In this document: piece by piece, positions 1 through 12,690 of the stretch
Layout: each line of letters opens with the position of its first letter
Numbering within the stretch: the stretch's first letter is position 1
NCBI RefSeq assembly: GCF_003265705.1
Contig: NW_020312817.1
Span: 51,187,504-51,251,503, forward strand
Reading direction: 5' to 3'
From: Callorhinus ursinus
Taxonomy: Eukaryota > Chordata > Mammalia > Carnivora > Otariidae
DNA length: 64,000 nt
Notes under the pieces: generated by a model
What the model was told of the DNA's origin: nothing
Seen by the model: the letters and a program-made list of their open reading frames with translations, nothing else
Databases searched by the model: none
Translations under genes and position numbers: made by a program

Positions 1-149
1 AAATACTTATGTTTGATCCAACATAGTTGTAGAACTTATGGGAAGAATCTATTCTAAAAGTTTGTTATAACTCTGTCTTCCAATAACTGGGGAAAAAAGA
101 TAATGCTACAAGATAAATAGGAAAGTGGAATTAGGAACATAAACAGCAA
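1..149. other. Intron sequence, nothing recognised
   Basis: AT-rich single-copy-looking DNA. No exon, RNA gene or clear repeat seen. Confidence 0.5.
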
Positions 150-998
150 AGGTAAAGGATTTATTTTATTTTTTAAAATTTTAATTCCATTACAGTGTTA
201 TATTAGTTTCAGGTGTACAATATACTGATTCAACAGTTCTATGCCTCACTCAGTGCTCATCATGATAAGTGCACTCTTTAATCCCCATCACCTATTTCAC
301 CCCACCCCCACCTCCCACCCACCTCTCCTCTGGTAACCATCAGTTTGTTCTCTGTAGTGAAGTCTGGTTTTTGGTTTGTCTCCTTTTTTCTTTGTTTGTT
401 TATTTCTTAAATTCCACATATGAGTGAAATCATATGGTATTTGTCTTTCTCTGACTTATTTCATTAAGCATTACATTCTCTAGCTCCATCCATGTTGTTG
501 CAAATGGCAAGATTTTATTCTTTTTTATGGCTGAGTAATATTACATTGTGTATATATACCACATATTCTTTATCCATTCATCTATTGATGGACACTTGGG
601 CTGCTTCCATAATTTGGCTGTTGTAAATAATGCTTCAATATACATAGGGTGCATATATCTCTTTGAATTAGTCTTTTTGTATTCTTTGGATAAACACCCA
701 ATAGTGCAATTACGGGATCATATGGTAATTCTGTTTTTAATTTTTTGAGGAACCTCCATTCTCTTTTCCACCAGTTTGCATTCCTACCAACAGTGCATTC
801 TCTACATCCTTGCCAACACTTGTTGTTTCTTGTGTTTTTGATTCTAGCCGTTCTGACAGGTATGAGGTAATACCTCATTGTGGTTTTGATTTGCATTTTC
901 CTGATGATGAGTGATGTTAAGCACCGTTTCCTGTGTCTGTTGGCCATCTACATGACGTCTTTGGAGAAATGTCTGTTTGTGTCTTCTGCCCATTTTTT

Positions 999-1124
999 TT
1001 TTTACGATTTTATTTATTTATTTGACAGAGAGAGACACAGTGAAAGAGGGAACACAAGCAGAGGGAGTGGGAGAGGGAGAAGCAGGCTTCCTGCAGAGCA
1101 GGGAGCCCGATGCGGGGCTTGATC
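999..1124 (-). mobile_element. CAN-SINE, 5'-truncated, antisense
   Basis: The motif aagattttatttatttattt leads into the GACAGAGAGAGACACAG region and ends at gggcttgatccc, so the tRNA-derived head is missing. Flanked by cccatttttt at 989-998 and 1125-1134. It interrupts the antisense L1. Confidence 0.88.
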
Positions 1125-1627
1125 CCCATTTTTTAATTGGGTTATTTGTTTTTTGGGCGTTGAATTGTACCGGTTCTTTATATATTTTGGAAACTACCCT
1201 TTATCAAATATGTCATTTGCAAATATCTTCCCCCATTCAGTGGTTGCCTTTTAGTTTTGATGTTTGTTTCCTTTGCTGTGCAGAAGCTTTTTATTTTGAT
1301 ATAGTCCCAATAGTTTATTTTTGCTGTTGTTTTCCTTGCGGTAGGAAACATATCTAGGAAAATGTTGCTATGGCCGATGTCAGAGACATTATGTGCTCTC
1401 TTCTAGGATTTTTATGGTTTCAGGTCTCATATTTAGGTTTTTAATCCATTTTGAGTTTATTTTTGTGTATGGTCTGAGGAAGTGTTCCAGTTTCATTCTT
1501 TTGCATGTAGGTGTTCAGTTTTCCCAACATAATTTGTTGAAGAGACTGTCTTTTTCCTATTCTTTCCTGCTATGTCAAAGATTAATTGACCATATAATCA
1601 TAGGTTTATTTCTAGGCTCTCTGTTCT

Positions 1628-1836
1628 TTTTTTTTTATTATTTTTAAAGATTTTATTTATTTATTTGACAGAGAGAAACACAGTGAGAGAGGGAACACAA
1701 GCAGGGGGAGTGGGAGAGGGAGAAGCAGGCTTTCCACCGAGCAGGGAGCCCAATGCAGGGCTCTATCCCAGGACCCTGGAATCATGACCCCAGCCGAAGG
1801 CAGACGCTTAAGGACTGAGCCACCCAGGTGCCCCTG
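1628..1836 (-). mobile_element. CAN-SINE (tRNA-Lys-derived), antisense
   Basis: Near full-length, ending in gagccacccaggtgcccc, the reverse complement of the SINE head. Target-site duplication ggct(c/g)tctgttct at 1615-1627 and 1837-1849. Inserted into L1 ORF2. Confidence 0.93.
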
Positions 1837-2237
1837 GGCTGTCTGTTCTGTTCCATTGATCTGTATGTCTGTTTTTGTGCCATTACCATACTGTTTTGAT
1901 TTCTGCAGCTTTGTGTAGTATATCTTGAAATCAGGGATTGTGATACCTCCAGTTTTGTTCTTTTTTAGGATTGCTTTGGGTACTTGGGGTCTTTTGTGGT
2001 TCCATACAACTTTTAGGAGTATTTGTTCTAGTTCTGTGAAAAGTGCTGTTGGTATTTTGAGAGGGATTATATTAAATCTATAGATTCTTTTGGGTAGTAT
2101 GGACATTTAGCAATAATTGTTCCTCCAATCCATGAACATGGGTTATCTTTCCATTTGTTTGCATTGTCTTCAGTTTCTTTCATCAGTGTTAAAGTTTTCA
2201 GAGTACAGGTCTTTCACCTTGCATAGGTAAAGAATTA

Positions 2238-2582
2238 GAACGTAATTTATAGCTGACTGCTCTGGTGTAAGACTTCCAAAGTCTATATAATATGAGCTGA
2301 GAATTATTTTCCTTATAGGCTTGAATACAAGTGAAACAATAGACTGGCAACTGTATGCTTTTCTTTTATTTCCCTGTCTGGCACTCTGGAATCCCATACA
2401 ACTCTTTTTAATTTGTGAAGATACAAAGAATGCTGATGACACCACATCTCTCCTCAGAGCCCTTAGCCATCTTCCCAGATGCAACTGTGACAATTACAGT
2501 GTCCTGTCCATAACTGGGCAGAGCTGCTACTGAAGGGGCTTGATCCGTAGTGAAGCTCCTGTTCAGATGTTCAAAGACAGCA
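2238..2582. other. Intron sequence, nothing recognised
   Basis: Short open frames on both strands (about 70-107 codons) show no known family and no splice-flanked exon structure. Confidence 0.5.
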
Positions 2583-2599
2583 CTGCACTCAGTCTTTTT

Positions 2600-2801
2600 T
2601 TTTTTTTTAAGATTTTATTTATTTACTTGACAGAGAGAGAGAGAGAGAGAGCGAGGGAGGGAACCAAGCAGGGGGAGTGGGAAAGGGAGAAGCAGGCTTC
2701 CTGCTAAGCAGGGAGCCCGATGCGGGGCTCGATCCCAGGACCCTGAGACCATGACCTGAGCCGAAGGCAGTCGCCTAACCAACTGAGCCAGCCAGGCGGC
2801 C
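2600..2801 (-). mobile_element. CAN-SINE, antisense
   Basis: Full-length with an expanded (GA)n. Perfect 17-bp target-site duplication ctgcactcagtcttttt at 2583-2599 and 2802-2818, implying a young insertion. Confidence 0.95.
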
Positions 2802-2818
2802 CTGCACTCAGTCTTTTT

Positions 2819-3884
2819 AAAGAACTCTGATTTGAGCTGTTTAGGTTTGAATATAATATTGATTTAAGTAGATGCTCTAAACCAACATATGGTAATTTTT
2901 GCTGATTTTCCTATTTTACTTTAATGTTATGTATAGCCACTATTTTAGTTGTCTACGTGGTATGTTTGGTTTAATATTTAGTTCATTTATCCTGTGTTCC
3001 CACGATAAAATCCTTTTGTTAATTGAGAGACTATGATAATATATATCTAAACTTTCCTCCCACAGGTTATTGTTTCAAGTACACATCAAGTGAGAATACA
3101 TGAAAAAAATGTATTGAAAATACATTATGTTCCTCTATCTATGCAAGCTGTTACCTGTTTCATCATAAGTTGATTTTGTGAACAACTGTCCAATCACATA
3201 AATTGAGCATCAGTTTCTTAAATTAATAGAGGATGGAGTGTATTCTTCTGTACCTAGAGTTAGATAAACATAGCCATGTTTTTCAAAAACAAATAATTAT
3301 ATATTAACAGTTTGGTATACTATATAATCTGGTAGAAGAGAAAAGAAAAGACAACTTTAGCTTTGTGCTAAGCATAGAGAATGCAGCAAATCAGTAACAG
3401 TCTTTGCTAATGGAGCAGCCTGTGTCTCTTTATATTATTATAATATCTACTCTGATGCCTAATATACTTCATTCCACACAGATTAGGGAAATGAATTTCA
3501 GAGGCCTTCAGTGACTTAGCTTATTACAATTACTTAATGGAAAACAAAATTATTAAATAAAATAAAACCCAGATCCCCTGATTTCTATTCCAGCACTCTT
3601 TTTAGATACCATAGTGCTTTCAAGATTCTTTTCCACTGTAATATGTGCGTATGTGTTTGTGTGTACATATATACATACATTTAATATATATATAGTAGTG
3701 TATATATGTATATATACATATACATGATAGATTGACTGAATGATTGACAGATAGATAGTCCAGGTGAAAGGAAAGTACAGAGTAGTATATGGTAATCCCA
3801 CCAGTAAACACTCAGTGTGATCTTGGAGTGGTAGCTTCAAAACCTTTTACTTCCATTTCCTCATATAAAAATAGACGTTACATT
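2819..3884. other. Intron sequence with an AT/GT-rich microsatellite
   Basis: No exon seen. A mixed (TA)n/(TG)n/(TATG)n tract runs at about 3643-3725; the short frames over it are low-complexity and not coding. Confidence 0.55.
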
Positions 3885-4705
3885 CAGCAGTCATTCAAAT
3901 GAGTTCATCAAACCCCTACTACATGAAAAGCACTAGACAGTTATTTTAATGATGACAGGTCAATATGATCAGTGCCCTAAGAGTGATATAGATAAAGCAC
4001 AGTGGATGTCTGGGCAGGAGTTCTGAGGGAGAGGAAGTTTAGGAATGATTTTATGAAGAAAATGAGAAAAATCCTTTTCCAGAATTTTTAAGGAAGATCT
4101 TTTAAGACAGAAGTAACCCTATTAAAAAAAAAAAAGCAATAAAGCCTGAAAGCTTGGGAGGGTGGGTGGGAAATAATAAGTAGTGTGGTATTTGCTGAGC
4201 ATAAGATATATAAAGAAAAAGTAACAGGGAAAAGTAAATCAGAAAAGGCAGTACTTGTGGCCAGATGGTGGGAGATCCCAACTAGCAAGTTAAGGAAAAT
4301 GGAGAATCACTGATGGATTTTGAACAAGGAAGTATTAAAATCATACCTTTGTTTCTGGAAAATTAATTTGATTGCAGGAAATTGGATTGTGGATAGAACA
4401 AATTATAGATAGGAAAACTAATTAGTAGTTGCAGAAATTTCTCCTAGTACATCTAGTTCAGATTAAAGAATGTTTGAATTGACAGAATAGAGATGAAGGG
4501 AAAATTAGTAAGAGAGATATTATGGAGGTAGGAATGAATATAAATGGATAATGAGTGGATGTTTAGAGCAAGGGGTGTTATAGATAAGTGAAAGCTTTGA
4601 GCCAGGAGTTGAGAGGGTGATAGTATCAAGAAGGTAGATCACGTATTAAGAAGAGCAGTTTTAGGAAGAGGTGATGAATTTAGGTTTGGACATGACTTTG
4701 AGGTC
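3885..4705 (+). repeat. Probable ancient interspersed repeat (L2-like or similar)
   Basis: Diverged wording typical of old mammalian repeats: the catcaaacccctactacatg opening, a ttttgaacaaggaagt segment near 4320, and aggtttggacatgact near 4683. Family not certain; divergence is high. Confidence 0.45.
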
Positions 4706-4711
4706 ATTTAT

Positions 4712-4775
4712 TTATTTTTTTTTTATTTTATTTTATTATGTTATGTTGTGTTAGTCACCATACAGTACATCTTAG
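4712..4775 (-). mobile_element. Very short L1 3' tail, antisense
   Basis: A T-rich run followed by ttattatgttatgttgtg and tcaccatacagtacatc is the reverse complement of the carnivore L1 terminus (as at about 20020-20062). Only about 60 bp was copied. Confidence 0.7.
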
Positions 4776-6004
4776 TCTTCAAATTACACATGTGCCATTG
4801 TGTAAAATATTTGGAATAAATGGACCTAAATGGTTCCTTTTATTTATATGATCCTATGTCTTTCAACTTTGTCCTTTTATATAAAGAAAGTTTAATAGAG
4901 AAGTTATTATCCTTATTTAATGAAGGCATATTTCTGATAAAGAAATTTATTAAATGTGTTAACTCGGTGGGATGCATGTAACTTCTATATTGTATATATT
5001 CTTGGTGGTCAGTTATATAGCAAGAAATACTTAGCTTTGTCATTAATAATTCTGGGAATTTTTTTCACTACAAGAGACAGAATAGGATCCCAGATCAGAA
5101 TAACACTCAAGATTTCATTTTTATTTTAGACAAAGGAATGTCTTAAATACAACCAGATGTGAAAATGGAAAGGGTTAAGTTAAATGTTTTAATTTATGGA
5201 TTTTATAATGACTTTTATATTTGTATATCTGCAAAATTAAGCCTTTTGAGGCTGTTCCTCCCAAAATAGATCTTATTTATTTAATAAAAACTGTACACCA
5301 ATAGTATACACAAACTGTTCTAAGTTACTTTACAAATATTGTTTAAGAATCCTGTGATATTGGTAGTATTTTACTCTTTTAACAGATGAGGAAACTCAGG
5401 CACAGAGAACTTAATTAAGTTGCCTAGGGTCTCGCAACTCATAAGAGGCATAGGTGAAATTTTGTTGCCTCTAGTTCCTTAGTAAAAACATCAGTCTTGT
5501 ACAGAATCAGCATAGTGTTGTTTTTTTTTTTTTTTTGACAACTGATGTTTTTCTGGATAACATGGTGGAAGGTAAATAAAATTAGGCTTTAGGAAAAGTT
5601 TCAAAAGGAAATTCTAGTCCATTGCCTCAGGATTTGTATATCTTTCTTTAAATATCCATGTAGTAAGACTCTAAACTGGGTTCTGAAGTGTTAGTGAAAA
5701 GAGAATTCATTAAATGTGAGTTGAAGATGATTTCTGAAAGGGTTAGGGAAAAGTGTATACACTGGTCTGTACGAGTACTTGTTTATAAAGATTGAGAACT
5801 ATAGTCCCAAGTTTCAGATTGACCGTATTTTCTCTTTGGTGTATTACTGATCAAGTTTTAATGTATCTTCATAGTCTAATGCCTTAGATAAATTGGTAGT
5901 AATGCAGTTCTAATCTAGGACATTTCCTTCTCATTGTTTAATTTATTTTATTATTAGGTGTGTAACTTTAGAATAACTTGAGCTCCTAGAATTTGAGGTT
6001 CACT
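4776..6004. other. Intron sequence with one MIR relic
   Basis: AT-rich unique DNA apart from the MIR at 5310-5470. A poly-T run at about 5521-5536 has no recognisable repeat attached. Confidence 0.5.
5310..5470 (+). mobile_element. MIR SINE relic
   Basis: The core wording acagatgaggaaactcaggc with cagagaacttaattaagttg matches the MIR core (gatgaggaaactgaggcacagagaggttaagt). Confidence 0.85.
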
Positions 6005-6100
6005 GCTTTGAATTTAGTTGACCAGTATTTATTGAGCACCTACTATGTGCTCAGTGATGCACTGTGCTGCTTGGTAAGGTTATAAGGATGAAATCTCTCT
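6005..6100 (+). mobile_element. L2 LINE 3' fragment
   Basis: Contains tatttattgagcacctacta followed by tgtgctcagtgatgcactgtgctgc, the usual L2 3' wording. Confidence 0.75.
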
Positions 6101-6141
6101 GAGGAAGAATATAGTGTAATGATTTGGAGTGTTGCTAATTT

Positions 6142-6338
6142 TTTAAAAAAAGATTTTATTTATTTGAGACAGAGAGAGAGAGTATGAGCGGGGGGAGGGG
6201 CAGCGGGAGAGGGAGAGGGAGAAGCAGACTCTCTGCTGAGCACAGAGCCAGCCAGACATGGGGCTGGATCCCAGGACCCTGAAGTCACGATCTTAGCCAA
6301 AGTCAAATGCTTAACCACCTGAGCCACCCAGGCGCCCC
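6142..6338 (-). mobile_element. CAN-SINE, antisense
   Basis: Full-length. Target-site duplication tggagtgttgct(a/g)attt at 6125-6141 and 6339-6355. Confidence 0.95.
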
Positions 6339-6445
6339 TGGAGTGTTGCTGATTTAACTGCATGGGATGCATTTCGAATCCAGCTGTTCTGAAGAAGATG
6401 CTTTTTTCTTTTTTTTTTTTTATGTTTAAGAATAATTCATCACTG

Positions 6446-6663
6446 GGGCACCTGGGTGGCTCAGTTGGTTAAGCGGCTGCCTTCGGCTTGGGTCATGATC
6501 CCAGGGTCCTGGGATCAAGCCCCGCATCGGGCTCCTTGCTCCGTGGCTGCTTCTCCCTCTCCCTCTGCCTGCCGCTCCCTGTGCTTGTGCTCTCTCTCTC
6601 TCTCACTGTCAAATAAATAAATAAAAAATCTTTTAAAAAAATCCCTATCTCTCTCTTTAAAAA
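6446..6663 (+). mobile_element. CAN-SINE, sense
   Basis: Begins ggcacctgggtggctcagtt (A box), has a B-box-like gggatcaagcc, a CT-rich stretch and an AATAAATAAATAAAAA tail. Perfect target-site duplication aagaataattcatcactg at 6428-6445 and 6664-6681. Confidence 0.95.
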
Positions 6664-6681
6664 AAGAATAATTCATCACTG

Positions 6682-8011
6682 AAATAAGCTGTGGTCAGTA
6701 GATAGCTATTTACCCCAGATTTAATTCTTCGCCCTCACTAAAGATCTAGGTAACAGCATAAACTGATCTTTCTGTTCTTATAGCTGCATCAGAAAAGTGC
6801 AGATTCTTAATTCAGGGTCTAGTATTAGTAGAGGTAATGTGCAGCAAAATCTAAATAAATAAGCTACTCATCAAGATAACGGTTTACAGTTCATTATGAA
6901 GTCAGTGAATCTTATTTGAAGCTACTATACCAATTCTGGAAAAGTATGTGTGGAGTGAGAATTTCTATACTAGATAAGAGTCCTACAGTAACTGAAAAAT
7001 GATTCTGTGGTCTTTTCAGTGCTCTAGGAAATTAAACCAGGTAGGCTGAACTGTCTGATCTTTTGGTTTCTACTATGATTTATGATAATAATAACACACA
7101 GCATTTGAGAAGATAGATTTTAGTATCCCCAATTTGGAGTGGAGGAACCTAGGATCCTTATGGTTAAGCACCTTGTCTGTGTTCCTATAGCCATAAATTT
7201 GTTGGCCCCCAAATCTATGTCAAATCTCCAGCTCCAAAATTTGTTCTTTTTAGTGTACAATGTGTTGACAGTTCTCACTAGCAGGATTGGCAGCTCAGTT
7301 TCTTTGAATAGTTTAACCAAAATAGAGAACTTCAGGATTTTTTCTGCCTTTTTATTTCCCTTTAATCAAGGTTATCCATTTCTTTCAATAGAACTTGGTT
7401 GTGAAATGATACCTTAAGTGAGTTATAAAGTTAAATTTTCCCTCTGGTATGACTTTTCAAGGTACTAGAGTTTTTATAGGTTCTGCTTTCTTCTTCATCT
7501 TTTTTTCCTCAGACTTTAGCATAAAGACTTACAGTCTCTTCAAGACTTACAGGGAGAACCATCTGTTCCATGCATATGCTTGGAAGCAAAGACCAACTTT
7601 ATAGATGAGCAGAAGATGCTGGCTGTGTCAACAGTTTGTTTTTGCTTTCTTATAAAACTCTGCAGGTAATAAGATGAAGAAATGTAACCTCAGTTATGTG
7701 TCTTTAGTTGTATGTGTATGTGTGTGTATGTCTGTGTGCATGTGTTGTGTGGTTTTTAAAGCAATTATAACACACTTGTAAATAAATTTTGTCCTCTGAT
7801 AATAGTCTTCTTGGAGAGCATACAGTTTTCCCCAAAGCAATATATTAGAGCCATTTCATGGATCTTGTTGTTTCATAATTATTATTTATTATCCCAAAGA
7901 GTGTCATTCAATTTAATTATTTCTTCATCCAAGAAATTCTGTTAAATGCCTAAAGAATGCAAGAAACCATACTTAAGCAATCTACCCTTTTATTCCTCAG
8001 TCTTGTCTCTA
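6682..8011. other. Intron sequence, nothing recognised
   Basis: A TG-rich tract lies at about 7710-7752. Overlapping open frames around 7120-7417 on both strands are not supported by any family resemblance. Confidence 0.5.
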
Positions 8012-8226
8012 AAGCAAGGATTCTCAGTCATGGCACTATTGACATTTGGTGCTGGATAACTCTTTGTTGTGGGGGCTGTGCAGTCTAGGATGTTTTGCAA
8101 TATCCCTGGCCTGTACCCATCAGATGCCAGTGGTCCCACCCCACCTTCTGCCTAAATTGTGACAACCAAAATGTTTCCAGACTTTGTCAGATGTCCCCTG
8201 GAAAACAAAACCATCACTACTCTAAT
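8012..8226 (-). mobile_element. MER20 hAT-Charlie DNA transposon, antisense
   Basis: The wording ggattctcagtcatggcact, attgacatttggtgctggat, ctttgttgtgggggctgtgc and gatgtcccctggaaaacaaa is the reverse complement of MER20. It is nonautonomous and codes for nothing. Confidence 0.85.
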
Positions 8227-8335
8227 GTCTGAATTAAAAATTTTTAAAAAATTATCACTCAGATGGTGAATAATTGCTTTCACTGAAAATAATGTAATAA
8301 TGACCATGAAAGCTTTTGTAAAAGAGGATTTTCAA

Positions 8336-8748
8336 GAATATTATTCAGCCATCAGAAGAGATGAATATCTACCACTTACATCGATGTGGATGGAACTGGA
8401 GGGGATTATGCTAAGTGAAATAAGTCAAGCAGAGAAAGACAATTATCATATGGTTTCACTCATATGTGGAATATAAGGAATAGTGCAGAGGACAACAGGG
8501 GAAGGGAGGGAAAACTGAAGGGGAAGAAATCAGAGAGGGAGACAAACCATATGAGGCTCTTGACTCCGAGAAACAAACTGAGGGTTGCGGAAAGGGAGAG
8601 GGGTGGGGGGATGGGCAACTTGGTGATAGGCATTAAGGAGGGCACGTGATGTGATGAGCACTGGGTGTTGTATGCAGCTAATGAGTCATTGAACATTATA
8701 TCAAAAACTAATGATGTACTATACATTGGCTAATTGAACTTAAAAAAA
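8336..8748 (+). mobile_element. Carnivore L1 3' end, 5'-truncated
   Basis: Starts in the last codons of ORF2 (gaatattattcagccatcag) and runs through the L1 3' UTR (gggagacaaaccatatgagg, gagcactgggtgttgtatgc) to an A-tail. The open frames seen on both strands here are shadows of the 3' UTR. Confidence 0.9.
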
Positions 8749-8837
8749 AAGAATACTCAGAGAGTGATTAGCACTACTGTATAGCCTCCTGTGGTTATCT
8801 AAGTTATGAAATGTTTATTTAAAAATTATACCAGTCT

Positions 8838-9045
8838 AGGGCGCCTGGGTGGCTCAGTTGGTTAAGCGACTGCCTTCGGCTCAGGTCATGATACTGGAGT
8901 CCCGGGATCGAGTCCTGCATCGGGCTCCCTGCTCAGCGAGGAGCCTGCTTCTCCCTCTAACCCTCCCCCCCCATGTACTCTCTCTCTCTCTCTCATTCTC
9001 ACTCTCTCAAAATAAATAAATAAATATTTAAAAAAAATAAAAATA
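8838..9045 (+). mobile_element. CAN-SINE, sense
   Basis: Head gggcgcctgggtggctcagt; A-rich tail with (TAAA)n. Target-site duplication aaaattataccagtct at 8822-8837 and 9046-9061. Confidence 0.95.
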
Positions 9046-9061
9046 AAAATTATACCAGTCT

Positions 9062-9639
9062 GTGCTTATATTTTATATCATTACTTGCCCTTGGCACTTT
9101 ATTCATTTCTCCTAATGTGGCCTGTTGGGTTTTTTTTGCTTTTTTTTTTTTTGTGGCTGTTGGTTTTTAATCAGACATATTTAATCATCTAAAATAAACT
9201 TCAATTTAAAAAATATTTCTGTTATCTTCCAACATCTTCATCTTTTTATCTGCTTTTTCCATTTTTGGAAAGGGCAAGAATAGTCCATTGGAGACAACTG
9301 GGTGCTCATTTGACAGAAATTGCCAGAATATTTGAAAAGATCAAATGCAAACATCAGGATATGTGACTCCCATAATGATTTTCAGAAAAGTTATTGGAAT
9401 ACTGGCAGTGTCACTGGAATCAAACAAAAGCTAAAGGTAACTTTTTGTTTTGTCCACTTGTCTCTTAATGGGACTAAATTAATGAAATTATCTTAAGAGT
9501 ACTGAAAGTTCAAGGTAAAATTCAAATGTAATTATCACTAATTACAAAGGCCTATTATTTGATATCCCTAAATTTGATTTCATCAAGTCTTATGTGAAAT
9601 TATCTGAAATTAATGTAAAAATGAAATTTCAGAGTTCTA
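9062..9639. other. Intron sequence, nothing recognised
   Basis: Unique-looking, T-rich at the start. No feature supported. Confidence 0.45.
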
Positions 9640-9975
9640 GGAAAGATGGTTAATTGAGCAGATTGCCCTACCTGAAACATTCTCCAAAATGGACATAAAT
9701 AAGCAAAAATAGAGTTGTAAGCTTCAGCCAAAAATGAAAGGGTAGGATTGACCCTAGCCCCATTGTAATTACTGCAAAGAGTGTTTTCTTGATTTTAATA
9801 AAATTTGAGCTAAATCAAAGTTGAGTGTCAAAGGCTGATATGTATATCCCCAATTTCAAACAGGTTCTAGGTTCTGCAAAGTAAGTGAGAAAGTTCAGAA
9901 AGACCTTATCAATAATGCTTACCTTAGAGTTAGAAGCACTAAGGATACAAATGGCAAATACCAAATTCAGGCTAA

Positions 9976-10056
9976 TTTTCATACTTCAGAATAGAGGATG
10001 ACAGGGGGAGGTGAGATTTTCATACTTCAGAATAGAGGATGAGAGGGGAGGTGAGG
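9976..10056. repeat. 41-bp tandem duplication
   Basis: The unit starting ttttcatacttcagaataga is repeated head-to-tail with a 41-bp period (first copy 9976-10016, second 10017-10056) and only a few differences, suggesting a fairly recent slippage event in otherwise old sequence. Confidence 0.93.
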
Positions 10057-11763
10057 TTGATAGAGGATTGGGTTATTCTATCTTTGTTTTTCTCAACCTG
10101 ACTTCCTGTTGTGGAAAAATCCATCCAGTTGTGCTGTTGACTCTGAAGAGGATAATTTCTAAAATCAAAAAGAATTACCCTCATGGATCTTAACATTAGC
10201 TCAGGCCAAGAGTCATCCAATTTGATAGGAGGAGTGTTTGGAGACAATGTATTTGAGTTTAGGTTATCTCTGCTAGATTCATTATTCTCTACCAACCTCT
10301 TCCCACTTCCTAAAGCATCTGAAGGAATGAACAAACATAATATACAACCAATTTCTAGACTTCCAGCTCAGATTATAAAGTATGTTTTTAAAAAGCTCTT
10401 GAAAAACAGGAGAATCCAACCACTTTAATCATAGTAAATAGCAGAGATAACCAAATTGCTCTTCTCTTAGCTAAATGATGAGCACAACTTAGAACTTGTA
10501 TATGAGGGCTACTAAAAATAAGGAAAATATACAGGAACATAAAAGGCAATGGAGGAATATATTTTGAAAGAAGAATTGCTTCAGGAAACTGAAGAACACT
10601 TTAAGAAAAAATAATTCTCAACACTCTCAAGGAGATAAAAGTGACCATACACTGTATGATAAGAGATCAAAGAAGAGTTTAAGAGATTAAGATATAGATA
10701 AAAGGACACCAAAGTAAGATTAAAAGACAGTTGGCAGAGGGGAGATGAGTAAAACTATTAAAATAATTAAAACCACATTAGATACAGGAAAATGTAGAGT
10801 GAATGATGCAGCAGATGGGCTCAATGACTTAGGGGCATTCTTGAGAAAAATCACATAAAATGCAGGAAGAGAGATTAAAAACTATTAGTGGAAATTTATT
10901 GATACAGAGGGAAAAAAAACTCATCCCAGAAATAAAAGACTTTAATCTACAGATTGAAAAGAATTTACTAAATACCAGGAAAAAGTAATAAAGACAGCAT
11001 CCTAGTGACTTTTATGATTTAAAAATTTCTGTAAGTATTACTAGAGTAAGAAAAAAGTCACCTACAACGTTAAAAAAATTTAAGTTGGCCCCATATTTTT
11101 TTCTCGGACCCCAAATGACACTGTAATAATGTCTATATAATGTTGAAGGGAAAAAATATAGGTGACTTAAGTTAAAAATTAGTAAGAAATTATTTAATAA
11201 AATAAAAATTTAAATAAAAAATATTTTTAAGAAGTAAGAAATTACAGCCTCTATGAACCTGATGTAAAAGTTTACTTAGAGGATGAGTCAAAAGAAGAAA
11301 TCCATAAATGGTAAAATCATATAGAAAGATTGGTGATGAGCATGTTAAACACAGAATCAAGCAGACTAGGGAGAAAGGATGTAATATTCAAATGTTTAAA
11401 TAGAAGATATATCATTTAGAAATAGTAATTCGATGATAGTTAGCTGGGATAAAAAGTTAAAGAAGAGCCAGCAAAATGTAGTGTTTTGGTGGGGGTAGGC
11501 TTGGGAGGGAACATCATATTAACATGAGAATTGCTTCATCGTTCTTAGGGGAGTTTATTTTTGAAGTACGTAAATGGAAAATTATGGCTTCAGCATACTG
11601 GTGTATTTCATCAGTTGTAAAGAACATTTCTTTTCACATTTTAACGTCTCTGGACTTGGAATTTGTCTTCTAATCAGTTGTGACCTACAGTTATAATTGG
11701 CACCATATTTTCATTCTTGATCACTTAAAAATTACAATGCATCTTATAATTCTTGATATTTTA

Positions 11764-11920
11764 TTTATTTATTTATTTATTTATTTAGGGAGAGGGAGAA
11801 GATGAGAGAGGATCTTAAGCAGGCTCCACCTCCAGCATGAAGCCTGACACAGGGCTCATCTCACGACCCTGAGATCATGACATGAGCTGAAATCAATCAA
11901 CTGAGCCGCCCAGGCACCCC
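11764..11920 (-). mobile_element. Older CAN-SINE, antisense
   Basis: (TTTA)n tail and body ending tgagccgcccaggcacccc. Diverged target-site duplication at 11747-11763 and 11921-11937 (14 of 17 match), so an older copy. Confidence 0.88.
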
Positions 11921-12690
11921 TAATTATAGACATTTTAAAGTGCATTAAATGTAGATGTTAAACATATAAAGTCATCACTAATAAAACTAAAACTTGACAA
12001 TTTTATGTATTTTTTAAATTAATGATCGAAAGGAAGAAGGGGAGTGAAAAAAAAAAATAAGCCATAAAGCAAAAGATTGAAAACAAAAGAAATGCTGAGA
12101 GAGGTGGCAATAGAAAATACTAATAATAGTTAGGAGCTCAAACTATGGCATCAGACTGACGTGGGCTCAAATGGCAATGTTAGCAAATGTGGAGATACAG
12201 TCAAATTATTTGTGTAGGAGTAACACTGACAATTAGAAAATTTCTTATTACACACTTCTGTGATCAAAGAAGTCAAAAGTGTAACTTGTGGAAATTTTTA
12301 AATAATGGTAATAAAAGCAAAACGTGTCAGCCTATGAGGTACAATTAAGAAGCATACTTCAAGGAAGGTTCATAACTTGAATGTTTCCAGTTTTAATCTA
12401 TCAAGAATGAAGAAACACTTATATACGTGTTTTTTTAAATCAGCAACAAAAGTATAGCAACAGGAACTAAATAATGATAAAACCATTAATCAGTGAATTC
12501 AATATCAATTGGACTGATAGACTGAAAAGTGTTTTCTTTGATAATGTAAAAGTCATTAGCGTTAAGTTAGGGAAAGGAAGAAAGCCAGAAATATCCAAAA
12601 TTAAAGATGAGAATTGGGAGATGACTTAAGATACAGACAAAATTGAATGCTACTGCTTTGCACAAATCTATACTACAATTTGAAATTTTA

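Larger units (their letters stand above)
163..2224 (-). mobile_element. 5'-truncated L1 LINE, antisense, with two SINEs inside
   Basis: Read on the minus strand this is an L1: decayed ORF2 reverse-transcriptase end (2224 to about 430), then a 3' UTR (about 430-163). Minus-strand translation around 582-947 still shows the ORF2 C-terminal wording ([19 protein letters not shown], with WRFLKK before it), broken by stops. A matching imperfect target-site duplication flanks it: aggtaaaggattt at 150-162 and aggtaaagaatta at 2225-2237. Two CAN-SINEs (999-1124 and 1628-1836) landed in it later. Not coding. Confidence 0.88.

Noticed and set aside
582..947. 121-codon minus-strand frame as a gene
   Set aside because: It is the decayed C-terminal end of L1 ORF2.
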